Positions 46,110 to 57,839 are shown, counted from the first letter of the stretch. The stretch is DNA of 62,000 bases from Cristatella mucedo (GCA_009760855.2 WPIO01000027.1:4502501-4564500); one strand, 5' to 3'. Notes: generated by a model not told the origin, from the sequence alone. Translations and numbers: made by a program.

Positions 46110-46940
46110 TGTGACATATTTTTGCGTATTCACGGTTTATACTCTCCTTCTTGCCGATGTGATTGCCAGGCAAAATCTAGGCTTTCATTTCTATGCAGAT
46201 GACAAACTCAGTAGTACCTTTGCCTTGATCACTTCCAGACCTCCAGCATGTCGAATTCTCGTAGCTCTCTGGCTGCATATATTAATGTCATCTGCATGTG
46301 AATGGCAGCAAACTTTCCTCAATTGAATGACAACACAAAATCAACATAGTTATGGGAAAACCAAGTGTGACTCAGAAATTGAAAAGGCCTAACACTCAAA
46401 ATCGGCTCTGCCAGCATATCTCCTGTTGAATCTGCACGAAAACTAGGTGTTATGTTCTAGAGTGACCTTTGATTAGATGACCACATCAGCTCCACAGTCA
46501 AGTCTGCCTACTTTCACCTACATAACATTGCTAAAATTTCGGCTTGTTTAGACAGTGATACCATATCTAAATTGGTCCATGCATTTATGACATCCCGTCT
46601 TAACTTCTGTAATTCACTGTGGGCTTGTCTACCGGCCTGTGCAATCAGGCGCGTACAGCTGATTCAAAACTCTCCAACTAGGCCTGTCTGTCGTGAGCGC
46701 TGCAGTTGCCATATCTCACTACTTCTCGCCGACGTGCACTGGCTCCCAGTCAAGCAACACATCGACTTCAAGGTTTTGTCGCTCACTTTTAGGTCCCTTC
46801 ATTCTTTGGCTCCAGCCTAGCTATCAGTTCTACTCGTGCAGCTGGCCAAACATAGTACCACCCACTTTTCGGAATCTAATTGCTTATCTATACCACATAC
46901 AAACCCTAAATCCTACGGAGACCATGCCTTTAGTTCGTAT
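46110..46940 (+). mobile_element. L2-like LINE, 3' half of the reverse transcriptase
   Basis: From TTTATACTCTCCTTCTTGCCG through TTCATTTCTATGCAGATGAC (YADD box), CCACATCAGCTCCACAGTC and CTTCAAGGTTTTGTCGCTCAC to CGGAGACCATGCCTTTAG. Frames are broken; the longest open part is 46572-46820 (HAFMTSRLNFCNSL...LHWLPVKQ type, here VHWLPVKQ). Confidence 0.8.
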
Positions 46941-47080
46941 AATCAATTCATTTGTATGGCGCCCCAAAATAACTTTATATCTATTCAGGCGCTTCACATA
47001 TGCATCGGGGCTCGAGCTCACGCCCTCGGCCTGACCTTGGTCGGGGCGAGCACCTTAACCAACGAACCAAACCAGCTCAG
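46938..47080 (-). mobile_element. SINE-B at the end of a LINE fragment
   Basis: TCATTTGTATGGCGCCCC, TCTATTCAGGCGCTTCACATATGC, GGGGCTCGAGCTCACGCCC (B box), CTTGGTCGGGGCGAGCACC and ACCAAACCAGC. Inserted just past TTTAGTTCGTAT of the LINE. Confidence 0.75.
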
Positions 47081-47299
47081 AATGCTCCCAAAGGAGTCCA
47101 TAGACAAGCGTTAAGATGGGCCACTGGGTTTGCGAAAGGCCTGATGACCACTCACTTGGGAGATATTCGCAGCAGCACCTGTGGGATCGTTCCTGGCGGT
47201 TGAGACAATGCTAGGGATTTTAAACGAGTTGGGCTGTTAAAAAATTCACAGCAGTGCATGTGAGAAATCGTTCAGTCTTCTTTCAGCTGAGGTATACCA

Positions 47300-47850
47300 C
47301 AAAAATTAGGACCTGCTTGCCCTGCCGACATTCGATCCTGGATGTCGGAAAACTTCTTGAAACTAAATGACGATAAAAACCGAAGTGCGAACTGCTGCTC
47401 ATAGGGCATCATAAGCTTGTGGCTGGCTTTGCTCTTCTAATAGGTGATGCTGTTGTCGGACCATTACGTGCTCAAAATTTAGGTGTCGTTTTCGACAGCT
47501 GCCTCAATTTTAAAAGCTTCATTCAGAAGACTGCTTCTACAGCTAGCCATCACGCCCGATTCCTATCCAAGATTAGGAGTAGTCTTCCACAGTGGCTTGC
47601 AAAAAATTTAACTAACTCCTTACTTCTGTCTAGTTTGCTGTTTCTTGCACTAAATTGGCATCTTTTGGTAACTGGCTTTCAGTTAGTGAGCACGGAAAGA
47701 CTGAACTTAGCTTCCGGCTTTTGTCACAATCTTCAGTGACTTTGCATCATTTCAGTCTCAGGTAAAGACACATCTGTTCTGCTCAGCATTCCCTGTTCTT
47801 CAGCGAACCCAATTTATTTCCCTTGTTCTTTGTGTGCTCACCTATACATG
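47300..47850 (+). mobile_element. second LINE lineage, reverse transcriptase thumb region
   Basis: Starts near DIRSWMSENFLKLNDDK-type sequence (47330). The open frame 47419-47739 contains AQNLGVVFDSCLNFKSFIQ, then SKIRSSLPQWLA. These are the positions of NLGVIFQSDLSLDDHI in the main family, but the sequence is quite different and closer to other L2/CR1-type LINEs. It continues to about 47850 (QVKTHLF region). Single piece, broken frames. Confidence 0.65.
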
Positions 47851-48565
47851 ACCCAGTGCCAGTTACTAACTAGGGGTCATACCAAACGTTGGTCCCGAGT
47901 ATCTTGCGTGCTTTCGCTTGCTTGTCAACACATGATACATTGCCGAATTGACAAAACCACGAATCTGTTACAGTACAGACACTATGCAAGAGACTTTGTG
48001 GCATCAGTTTTGGTAGTCAGTATCTGCTCAGTATATCAGTATCTGCTATCTTATTCTATCGGTTTACTTCTTAAGGTCGAGCTCCTTCTCACTGCTCTTC
48101 TACCCACCCACTGCTGTTCAGTGGCAGATCACTTGTCAAGGCAGCTAGTAATGCCAGGCTACTTCTGTCATGTACTGGCTGGCCTATTATACGATGGGGA
48201 GCTCACTAAGAAGTATGGTTGGTCATTCGCTGAAGGATCTGAATCACAGCTCCGCAGGTGGGAATAACCTTACACTATAACAGTCAGCGGAAGCACTTGG
48301 CACCATTATAAGGCTGAATGCTATGGAATAAGGTAGCAGGGCAGTGTCAATCGCAGTAGATTGTCCAAGTAGTTAGATTAGTCAAGTGCAATCGCACGGG
48401 TCAAGTTTCTATGAAATGTCGTGCTAACTTGCCCTAATGTAAGTCCCAAGTTGTGCTTGCGCACATGTGCACACAAATAAAAAAACACACAAACACACGT
48501 CATCTGAACGACACAACGGCCACACATCAATATGTAGAAGCTAGAAATGATAATGGGAGACATAC
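47851..48565. other. intron sequence, nothing recognised
   Basis: A plus-strand frame (47830-48267) is open but has no recognisable features. Confidence 0.35.
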
Positions 48566-48732
48566 TTCCTTAAGGTCTTTGTAGTCCACCAGAGGGAAGA
48601 TAACGTGATGCTGGAATCGGACCTTTAATCTAATTGAACAGGTCTCTCTGCTTAGTTGAACAGGAAGCATGGAATGCCACTCGTCAATTTCTTCACCAAC
48701 CTGAAGCTTATTCAACGGTATCGATAGCTGGC
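48566..48732 (-). CDS. rasa1: rasa1 exon, end of the C2 domain
   Basis: Acceptor TTCTCTCATCAG, donor GTATGT, 167 bases. GC at the start completes a Cys codon; 55 codons follow; phase 0 exit. QLSIPLNKLQVGEEIDEWHS matches human QLSRLQKGHATDEWFLLSS, and the C2 edge strand reads CSIRLKVRFQHHVIFPL. It ends VDYKDLKE, joining VLLSKDL of the GAP domain. Confidence 0.9.
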
Positions 48733-48848
48733 CTGATGAGAGAACACGGCCAAAGATCACAGATTAGGAACATCGCTTATACACAAACCGTTGTGCAGTC
48801 ATATCACCCAAGAATGTTAACCTGAGCAGCAGCCGAAAGCAAACCTAC

Positions 48849-48928
48849 ACAGCTCTTGATCTTTAGCAATTCGTTTAGACTTAGAAAAGAGTATGACACT
48901 GAAGTAATCGACATCACCAGGCAGATCC
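48849..48928 (-). CDS. rasa1: rasa1 exon, middle of the C2 domain
   Basis: Acceptor CCGTTATAG, donor GTAGGT, 80 bases. The first base completes Glu and the last base T begins Cys. It encodes DLPGDVDYFSVILFSKSKRI then AKDQEL; human: DLPPDINRFEITLSNKTKKS. The 116-base intron to the next exon is the shortest of the gene. Confidence 0.9.
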
Positions 48929-50237
48929 CTATAACGGCAGACTGACAAGATTACCAAAAGTTTGTGCAATCCATGCCGTGACCACCCAAACCAATACACA
49001 CGATGGAAGGGGCAGTATCAAGATGTCAAGTTAAAGCAACCAAGCTTCTCTCAGCATGGTACGCAAACATGCTTATGTAGTAGTAATGCTAGATAACATG
49101 CTAAGAGACAGTGCACGACAAAAATATCAGAAGCAACACGAATGTCCAGCATCTAGTGATGCAAATGCAGTTGCATTATTTAAAATTCACTAGAAAGATA
49201 TTTACGCGAACTATAAGCTCGGTTGAAGTCAGTTAATTAAAGATGAATAAAATGGCATCTGAACCACCAGAAGCATTAAGTATAATTTTCTGGGTAATAA
49301 AATATATTTGATAAAGCACCCTCAGAGAGTCTATACATCCAAGAACCTAAAATTTCCTTAAAATGGCAAGGTGATGAAAACTAACAATTTGAAAGCATTA
49401 AATAAATAATATACTAGGATATGCTAAGCTATAAGAGAACCGATTCTAACCCTGTGGTTAAGTATGACTACAAAGGCTAAACGCTCGAAGTTTCACAGGA
49501 CAAACTCCATACCAGGCGTGCAAGCACGAGGCACACACGGATTTCGGTCTACCCAAGGTGCTGGAAAGCAGCAGCAAACAGCAGAGAGTATTCATTTCTT
49601 ACTCCTTTGGGGACCGGTGCCCTCAGTAGACCCATCAAGAAGGCTTCCAAGAAGGGGCATCGAGGCTCTGAGGGCAGCTGTAGAACTTGTCGGGCAGTGG
49701 GTATTCGGCATGCAGCTTATTTTTCCATAGGAGCTATTATAAGTAATTTATTTGGGGGGGGGGGTAAAAGAGCCCATAAGGTATTGTCCCCTCGGAATGT
49801 ATGATCGACCATTTTCAAGAGTGAGCTGATATTTTTTTCAAGGAGGCAATAATTTTTGCAGAGGAATAAGGAGGCAATTTCCATACAGGTCTGCCCGGCA
49901 GGGTTCGTGTGGTACAGGTCCAGGCTGTCAAGAAATGGGGCTTGCACTTTTTTCTATTGCTGACATCGCCCACCACAATTATTCCTGACCTCCTTTGTCT
50001 GGCCAGGAATAAACTCTACCAGCTTCTAGACTATCTCATAAACTGTAAGCACATTCCAAAGAGCCTGACTTTTAACTGAACAGGTCGGCTACTGTGCAGA
50101 CTGAACACCCGGCCCCAGCAGCCTGTCGATATTGGTCCGAAATAATTATGACTGGCATTGTAGAAAACTCATATTACGAGAACGAATTTACAACCACCAC
50201 ATCGGTGGCCATACTGCAAGGATTTGTGTGCCTGATT
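48929..50237. other. intron sequence with a solo LINE tail
   Basis: At 49300-49360 (minus) TTTGATAAAGCACCCTCAGAGAG is an L2-like tail. A G run lies at 49754-49763. Otherwise nothing recognised. Confidence 0.4.
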
Positions 50238-50240
50238 ATA

Positions 50241-50305
<65 letters not shown>

Positions 50306-50331
50306 ATATATATATATACATATACATATAC

Positions 50332-50370
<39 letters not shown>
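50238..50370. repeat. (TA)n microsatellite
   Basis: About 130 bases of TA repeat with ACA interruptions (50295-50340). It immediately precedes a SINE-B, whose tail side faces it. Confidence 0.97.
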
Positions 50371-50371
<1 letters not shown>

Positions 50372-50372
<1 letters not shown>

Positions 50373-50475
50373 TATTTTGTAGAGTGCCATAAGAGAACTT
50401 AATCTCTATTCAGGCGATTCACATATGCCACGGGGCTGGAGCCTACGACCTCGGTCGTCGAAGGTTACCTCTGGG
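50372..50475 (-). mobile_element. SINE-B, partial
   Basis: TTATTTTGTAGAGTGCCATAAG, TCTATTCAGGCGATTCACATATGCC, GGGGCTGGAGCCTACGACCTC. The A box half is lost or replaced. Confidence 0.65.
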
Positions 50476-50757
50476 CAAAAACAGGGCAGCATAATCCATA
50501 GTGCAGCTAAAATAAAAATGCTGCACCAATAGACCTCTGGCCAGACTCAGTTACAGGCTGTTCTAAAGCAAGCATTCAACATTACAGCAAGAATTCCCCG
50601 CATTCTTCAAAAAAGTACTACTAACACTGATGCCTGTAAGCACACATCCACCCACCTCACAGCATGCCAAATACGAGGGCCACAATCTTCGAAACCAATC
50701 GGCCAACCAAAGAATGTACATGCACGCATCAGTAACAAGATCCTCCTGCATACTCAC

Positions 50758-51071
50758 TCCAGCAGAAACTGTTCATTCCACAACAGCGAGGTCGACTCCT
50801 TTACTTGCGTCTGAGCGACAGCTACTGCATTAAGATGGAGTTGGCAGTAAAGACACTGCCCGAGCTTGGCAGGCACATTTTTCACATCCTGAACTTCCAC
50901 ACGCAAGCTGTAGACTTCCTTAGCACCGTCAGCAAGTGTGGGCACCTGAGGTGGTAGATCACCATCCCCAACAGCACCGAGCCCAAGATTGTAGAAGAAC
51001 TTGGAACCTCCTGGCAGAGTGTGCATGCTCATTCCACCACGGCAGCAAAGCTTAAGCGCTTCTGTCCATTC
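50758..51071 (-). CDS. rasa1: rasa1 exon, end of PH helix, linker and start of C2
   Basis: First rasa1 exon visible in the window. Acceptor TTAACTGCTTCAG, donor GTGAGT, 314 bases, 104 codons plus GA. It begins EWTEALKLCC, the conserved Trp of the last PH helix (human DWMKGLQAFC). A linker follows, then the C2 strands YSLRVEVQDVKNVPAKLG, LYCQLHLNAVAVAQTQVKES and LLWNEQFLL (human VSSLVLHIEEAHKLPVKHF, PYCNIYLNSVQVAKTHAREG, PVWSEEFVF). The internal ATG at 51032 is not a start. Confidence 0.88.
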
Positions 51072-51399
51072 CTGAAGCAGTTAATGCAATGCATGCGCAA
51101 GCAATGATAAGCACTGCTGAACCGCTGCATCTTTCTTCGACAACACTGGGCCCACATTCAGTCAAGCCACAAGCAAATGTAGTACTCACACTGGGAGAGA
51201 AAAGATTCGTTGAAGGTATCACAACAAAAACAAAAGTTTCACACACAGACTTGCACAAGAAGAGTTTTTCACTAGCTCTTACAAAAACATCTACAGAAAT
51301 GCTTAAACCATTAGATATAAACAAGAATGCCTATAGGTGTGGTCAAACCTAGTTAATAGCTAGAACTAAACTTGCAAGTATAAATAAAAAATAGGAATA
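51072..51399. other. upstream rasa1 intron, nothing recognised
   Basis: The rest of the PH domain was looked for here and further right and not found. Confidence 0.35.
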
Positions 51400-52205
51400 T
51401 TACATTTGTTGTATAACACCATAAGGGGGCTAGATTCTTTCTTGGCACTTTAAATATGCTGGAAAGAAGCATTTTAATTTATTAGTGATAATATGCACAG
51501 TGTTAGCACACATAAGAACACAGAGGAGAATTAACACAAGGACCCAGCACATGCTGTGAGAAGCTGGTGCATTTTCAGATTCTTTTTAAATGTCTTCAAG
51601 GCCGGGGATGTTGCAAGTGGGTTTGTGAGAATAATTGGCTTTGGGAGCATAAGAACTAAAGGCACTGTCTCTAAATGAGATGGTTGGTTCGAGGCACATA
51701 TAAACAACTTTAGTCTGAACAGCAGATAGTACGATGATTAAGAACATGTTTGGGAAGTAGTTCGGATAAGTTGGCCGGAGCAAGACAATTATGGGACTTA
51801 AAAGTGAGAGACCAATCCTTGAAGACATACTGTTTGATAGGGAGCCAGTTCAAGTCGGTGAGAAGTAGCATAATGTGGCAACGTTCATGACAGACGAGCC
51901 TAGCTTCACAGTGCTGCATGAACTGTGAGAAAGGCCAGGATACCAGCAAGCATTGAGTTACAGAAGTCGAAATGGGATGTCAAAAATGCACGGATCAACT
52001 TGGAAGTGTATACGCAGGCTCGGATTTTTGCAAAGTGCATTCTTGCAATGTTACGTTGCTGAAAGTAGGCAGACATGACTACAGCAGCATCTGCATGTCA
52101 TTTTGGAACAGAGCACCTAGATTTCGTGTAGATGCCACAGGAGATATGCTGGGCGAGCCATTTTGAGGGATAGATTTTCCAATTTCTGAGTAACACTCCA
52201 TTTAA
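51400..52205 (-). mobile_element. L2-like LINE 3' fragment
   Basis: Tail TTTGTTGTATAACACC...TTCTTTCTTGGCACTTTAAATATGCTGG, then TCTTTTTAAATGTCTTC, GGCTTTGGGAGCATAAGAAC and the reverse transcriptase C-terminus to GATATGCTGGGCGAGCCA. Confidence 0.75.
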
Positions 52206-52234
52206 TCTTACCTAGTTACTCTGAAATTAAAAAA

Positions 52235-52420
52235 CCTAGCCCACTTGGTTTAATTTAGGGATTAGGTGCTCCCACTTCTGATGAGGTCTTAGGTTTTAGT
52301 CTAGCAGAAGACATTTTCTTTATTGCCCACAGCAAGCAGAAGTGGCGACGGCTAAGGCCATTCTGCTGCTAAATAAACAAGGTTGTGTAATCAACCGACC
52401 TTTAATATTTCATTTTAACT
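52235..52420 (+). mobile_element. SINE-A, diverged
   Basis: CTTGGTTTAATTTAGGGATTAGGTGC (A box side), GGTTTTAGTC (B box worn), TTTATTGCCCACAGCAAGC, AAGGCCATTCTGCTGC and GTGTAATCAACCGACC. Confidence 0.55.
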
Positions 52421-53320
52421 AAAAAAGCTGGGAGTTTCTTAAAGCAGCCTGCGAAAAAATAGTAGCTTGGCAGTAACCAAAGAAGAACAGCCACCAAGTC
52501 ATTCTAGAGAACACGTTGATTTCATAAATGGTTGCATGGTCGTCAGGCCAAACAGTATTCTACCAAACAGCAAAAGTCTAAGCTGCTTTCCAAACACAAC
52601 CACTGGCAAACAAATGACAAAGACACATAAGGCAAGGAATAAAACGAAAAGTGAGAAGCATAGCAGAATTAGAAGAAATAAAGTAGAAGGCAAGGCAGGC
52701 TGAAGATATGCCTTTGATTGGCAAGTGAAGAGGTGACACAAACAGCACACTACGATTGCTGAAGCCAGCAGAGCATCACAGTCTGCAGAGCAAACGTTCA
52801 GAGCAAAGCATATACAGAAAGCAGTCTAGACTTTGTTCAATGTTTTTCATAACTGGCCAGGCTTGAAATGTTATAAGGGCTCAGGCAGATTTATGTAAGT
52901 GCACTCATAGCCCGGTCATAGGCGCACGTGCTGGCACTGAGCACTGACCACTCAGCATTTATAGCACGGCCATATAGCATTGGCTGCAGTCTGCTGAGGT
53001 GGCAACCTCGAGGCAGGAATAGGCACCCAGACTTCAACCAAATGTCACAGCAGGTCGTCACTGGGGTGATAGCCAGACCACCGACAGCTAGACATGCTGG
53101 CAGATGCCCACATCCCAAATTGCCCAATCTGAGTACGATCTGTTGCTCATAGCTTTGCCAGCATCTACAGGATACGAATCGGCACCTCATCTCAAGTGTG
53201 GAGCAAGTGCAACCTGCTTTGCGCTGCACTGCCTATGCTACTTGGCTTAGTCATGAGATACAGTTTAGTGAGGCCTAGCAAGAAGTGATAATCAAGAGAA
53301 GAGGATTGCAAAAAGACAAT
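52421..53320. other. intron sequence; one long antisense-open frame
   Basis: The minus-strand frame 53229-52891 is open for 112 codons but Cys- and Leu-rich without any motif that I know. I treat it as chance. Confidence 0.3.
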
Positions 53321-53500
53321 CGGTGCTGTTGGGGATAGTGATCTGACACTTTATGCACCAACACTTGCTGATGCTGCTAAGGAAGTCTATAGCTTTCGTG
53401 TGGAATTTCAGGGTGCAAAAAATGTGCCTGCCGAGCTCTAGCAGTGTCTTTACTGCCAACTTTATCTAAATGCAGTGGCTGCTGCTCAGACATAGTACAG
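53321..53500 (+). pseudogene. inverted partial copy of the rasa1 C2 exon
   Basis: On the plus strand, CGGTGCTGTTGGGGATAGTG and AAATGTGCCTGCCGAGCTC and CAGTGTCTTTACTGCCAACTT repeat the coding strand of the exon 50758-51071 (which is on minus). It covers about 180 bases of the exon interior without its splice sites. A TAG stands where the exon has GGG (CTC TAG CAG versus CTC GGG CAG), and many other changes are present, so it is not coding. Confidence 0.9.
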
Positions 53501-53539
53501 AGAGAAGGAAAGTGAATGGTAAAAGTGCCCATCAGATCT

Positions 53540-53700
53540 TAGCCAAGGGTAATGTTTTGACACTTCACGACCCCAGATTCTGGGTTCGACTCCCACAGCA
53601 CACAATTCTTCATTGCCCAATGCAAGCAAAAGTGCTTGTTATCTAGTGGGTCTTTAGCTGCCATATAGATGACAGCCGACTTAAACTTTTACTTTACAGT
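53540..53700 (+). mobile_element. SINE-A, diverged
   Basis: TCTTAGCCAAGGGTAATG (A box side), TCTGGGTTCGACTCCCAC (B box), TTCATTGCCCAATGCAAGC and CTTAAACTTTTACTTTA. Confidence 0.65.
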
Positions 53701-54939
53701 TTAGGATCTGCACCGAGGAAGGACCTGCTACCAACACAATATGACACTTGCATAGGATCGTGAGCTGATTAACAGATGCCCATTTAAGAGTCCCTAGCAT
53801 TCCCGAGGACACAATGGGGTTGATGCTGCAATAGTTTATTCAACTAGGCAAGCAGCAACTGAACTGCTGACGACCTGTAAAGGTATTAATATGAATTTGC
53901 TGTGGTACGACATAGAGCCATTGCAGTACCTCAGCAGGAAACATTATTGCAGTAGAAAACGACTGAGTATTAGAAGCACTTTAGTACCATGATGTCTTAT
54001 AACCTGGTCTTGCACAGCTTTCTTTCTGAAATAAAGCATTCTGAATCCTCGGAAACATTATTTCTGGTTCATCTAGGTTTATAAGGACTGGAATAGAGCT
54101 CAAACTTCCTGCCTTGTGCATGCGCAACTTGGTTTTACATTGCACTTTAAAGGCAAGACATGTCCTTCGGATTACCTAAAATAGCATGAAGTAACAAGCT
54201 CGAGATATGGGTTCCTCTGCCAGGAAATGAGTGCCGGTGGTCAGTAGTGACATCAGCACGAAGAGGCATGCTCTATAGCCTCATACTAACCATAGCAGAA
54301 ATGGCAAAGTGCATTCTGAAATTCTATGTCAGCAACAACCAGCCAGCTAGCAGCTTGCGAAACTGAAAATATTTGCTTACTGGTTTGCAGCCTAACAGTT
54401 CAGTAGCAATGACTATCAACAACAGCAAAGCCAAGTTGACCAGTAACAAGGAACATGCTTTATCAAGAGTTCACCGTCTTTCATCTAATCGAGACCAACT
54501 GCAAGTTCAGCTTAACTGAAGGTAGGACGCCCCAATCGCCAGTGGCAGAAGAAGGCAGGAGTAGGAGCCAGTGAACTCGACTACTCTCCCTCTAATGCAC
54601 AGCTGTTCGATAATGCTGCTAGTCGATTCCAACCAGAATGCAAATGTACCTTGCCCACAGGCTTTCTATTCACGATCAAAGGAAATCAAACACTGCACTG
54701 CATTCTGTTTGGCAATCCGTAATATAAGCGATTATTGCAATGATATTACCAGCGTTGCTAAAACAGTAAATTGGGGAGCCAAGGTCAAATTTGGACCAAC
54801 CGATGCACTAAAATATTGCCCAGTCTCCTGCTACTAATGACTTTCGCAGTGAAGTAAAGTACAAGTAAACAATAGCTGATCGAATGGCCTTACTTCCATA
54901 GCAGAAGCAAAGCCATTTTCGACTTTCAGATTTTACAGC
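53701..54939. other. intron sequence, nothing recognised
   Basis: No repeat family and no exon with both splice sites and an open phase was found. Confidence 0.35.
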
Positions 54940-55045
54940 GATTTTCAACCTGCTTACAGCAGGCGACAAATAATTGCCTGTGGCAGAACTAGAACCTACA
55001 TGTCATGGATTGTGAAATGCCAGCATCTTGCAGCTGGGTTAAGGT
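54940..55045 (-). mobile_element. SINE-A remnant
   Basis: CAACCTGCTTACAGCAGGCGACAAATAATTGCC and AGAACTAGAACCTACATGTC resemble the inverted body and B box of the family. Confidence 0.4.
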
Positions 55046-55588
55046 ACTTCACATTAGGCAATTGATAATTTGGTGGGAGCAATACTGACAATTAAGGTCA
55101 GTATTTACAAACCTGTGTCAATTCCCAACTGTCCCCAGAGAGGTAATATATCTGAAAATTGTTGAGTGACCTGCAGACAAGTTGCACGCAGCATGGCCTA
55201 AAACATAGCGAATGGCGATCTGATCAATTAAAAGCACAGATACAAAGAAATTTAAAAACAGAAGCAACTGTCGAACAAGCCAATCAAACCCTTAGCTCCA
55301 GTGCTATATAGCCGACACAGCAACCACACCAGCACGAGAGCCAGTGTAAAATAGATTATGAATTAAGGCAGAAGTTCTCTTATTTTCTGCCGAGCACGAG
55401 CTACAGCTGCCGTATAATAGAATCAATTATATACATAAGGACCCAACAGTCAGCCAGAGTTAAATAATGCTAAATGTCGATATCCAAAATGGGTGAAAAA
55501 GAGAACTAGAAAGAATAAATATAGCAAGCATGCCTGTCCTCAGGAGCAGAATGTACAAACTCAGAAATTAGAGGTCACATAAACTCAC

Positions 55589-55675
55589 CCATCGAGACGA
55601 GTGAGCCATCAAAGATGAGCCACGAAAAGGCAGGTCCATCCAATCAAAAAAGGCAAGCACAGGGATAGGGGAAGA
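55589..55675 (-). other. possible exon of unknown identity
   Basis: An acceptor-like CCACTTCCTATAG and a consensus donor GTGAGT bracket 87 bases, exactly 29 codons, open in one frame only (reading SSPIPVLAFFDWMDLPFRGS and nine more residues). It does not match PH, SH2 or SH3 sequence of RASA1 as far as I can see. It could be an unrelated or alternative exon, or chance. Confidence 0.2.
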
Positions 55676-57839
55676 CTATAGGAAGTGGCAGAATATTTTT
55701 TGGCAGACAATTTAACAGCCATTTATAATATCTCCAGTTAGATGGTTGAAACATTGGGAAAGTCAGGGTCATGGGCAGGGCCGTCTGAATACCACCCAAG
55801 CTCTACCGGTGGTTCATCCACATCGAAGGAGCAAAGGAGCATGATATAACAAATCAGGTTACACAAGTTAACAGTATCCAAGGCTAAAGAAATAGATCTA
55901 GGCACATCGATGCATATTTCCAAGCAAATGCATGCAAGCAGCCTTAGCAAGACGGGCAGAGTCGCACCAGAATAGACGGTTGCTACGACACATGCCTTCA
56001 GCACAGGAGGCCTAGGTTAAACACTCAAGACCAATGAGACATGCCCAGCCTTTACCACAACGACAAGCCATGAGCAGCTCAATGTGGCTGAATCAAATAG
56101 GGTATGGCAGTGTCAACACAAGAGTTCTGTTATCAGCACAAACTTATTAATAACACTACTGCTGGTACTACTACTACTCTTTAGTGTAGAACCTTAAGAG
56201 AAACTAATCTCAACTAAGACTTTAAAACTTGCTGCAAGAAAAGCAATAACACAAAAAATTAAAGTATCCTGCTTAGGTAAGCATGCAAACAGAAAAAACA
56301 ATTCTCATGCTAAGATAAGTATGCAAAAGCACACAAAATAGATAAGTAAACGAGGGTTAGCTGATTGAACAGCTTCATTTACACCACAGCTTGCAGTGGG
56401 CAATACAAGATCGCACACAGCAGGACTCGAACCCACGTCCCGAGTAGCTTGGAGCAAGCACATTTCCCCTGGGCTAAGACACCGAGCAAAAGACTCCACT
56501 AGACTAGCAGACCTGACTGACCACTCTGGCAGCACCAGGATTTTCATCTGGGGGGAGGGGAAGACTTGCAAATTTTTATGAACACAAAATGAACATGTAC
56601 GTAGGGCTAGATCCCTAAATAATGAGCAATTATAGTGCAAAACCATAGTGTCTATTCAACACGACCGAAGCAGTTGCACATAATTTCTTCATTTTCGGCG
56701 GTCAGAGAACATGGAAATAGGAGGCAGCCCATGTCACTGCCTTAATGTAGAGGCTTCTTCTCAGGCTCTTCCACTGCTCATCACCACTGGTTAGTGGTAC
56801 CCAACTTAGCAACGCTACCACGATCATGTACAGGCAGGTGAAGCATACAAGAAAAAAAGCCAGATCCTCTGGGGCTACAGACAACTCTACAACTTAGCCG
56901 GGAGTAATCTAGAATACTCTGGATGTCACAACTGGGCTAGCAACGAGCAGCGAACTCGGCAAGCATCGCCTGTCGTTATGAAGACTTGCTGTGGCTCTCG
57001 GTTCAGGTGATAAAGACGATATTCTGCTTTATTGAGTGTGATGACATTTCTATGTATACACAGTAAATTCGGCTGAATTTTCAGCAAAGCTGGACCACAG
57101 CCATAAGTCTACTGATATTGACTCACCCAAAAGTAGGCGAATCACTCTTATTTTTTAAAGCAAATCGTTAGATTGACCAGTGCAGTAACAGCTGCAACAG
57201 AGAACAATTCTGAAGCTATGATTAGCCCTTAATGCTCCGGTGCTGCTGCCTATATAAATGAGGCTGTTAAATCAGCAAGCCTTGTAAAGCGATTCCACAC
57301 AGGAAAAGGCTAGGAGAATCAGGCTATTTGATCTACAACTCACAACAAGTGTAATCAGAAACCATTAATGAGCATACCAGATGAATGATTGCCACACATA
57401 TGCATACAAGTATGTACTATAGAGTACTAAGGACCTCAGTCCTAGATTTGCTTTAAGGGTGGCTGCTTCCAGAAGCGATGCCCCAAATTTTACTTCGGGG
57501 GAGGGTGAACTTGGATATATTGACTAGGCAATGCCGACAGCTGTGCTTAGCATTGGTTAATCATGGCAGGGCAGGGTCATACAAACCACACCAACACATT
57601 AACAATTCATGAAAGGGCCAGCCACATTAGCAAAGAAAGCACTTCAAGCTCTCGTGGTATTTTTGGGTATTTTTCCTAGCCCCCCCATCTGGCTCTCAGC
57701 CAGCTGCTAAGCCACGGCAGCCAACCTGCTGCTGCCCTTGTGCTCAGTTGCTCAGAATTGCAAAGTAGCTAGCAACGAAGGCAACTTCCAATGCATACTT
57801 GAGAGGCAAGGCTCAGAGAGTGAAAGAGTGAATGAATGA
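55676..57839. other. intron or upstream sequence with repeats
   Basis: 56175-56245 (minus) is a worn L2-like tail, ACCTTAAGAGAAACTAATCTC. 56345-56485 (minus) is a SINE-A (GGTTAGCTGATTGAACAGC...GGACTCGAACCCACGTCCCG). 57245-57290 (plus) is a SINE-A tail alone (AATGAGGCTGTTAAATCAGC). No exon identified. Confidence 0.5.

Noticed and set aside
50094-50402. Tyr-Ile repeat frames
   Set aside because: Products of the (TA)n microsatellite.
50758-51032. Treating the ATG at 51032 as a gene start
   Set aside because: Coding continues upstream to a good acceptor at 51072-51073, giving the conserved PH-helix Trp.
52891-53229. 112-codon minus-strand frame considered as SH3 or PH
   Set aside because: No domain motif; Cys- and Leu-rich composition suggests chance.
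56500-56560. Minus-strand segment behind CTTCCCCTCCCCCCAG, considered as an SH2 exon (DENPGAARVVSQ)
   Set aside because: The resemblance to the SH2 loop is only a few residues, and the frame runs into a SINE-A.
56702-56884. Minus-strand frame with EQWKSLRRSLYIK considered as the PH beta-strand region
   Set aside because: Only the W-K pair agrees with RASA1; the flanks are hydrophobic and do not fit.
57127-57191. Minus-strand segment behind a strong acceptor (TTGTTCTCTGTTGCAG)
   Set aside because: All three frames contain stops before the donor GTGAGT.
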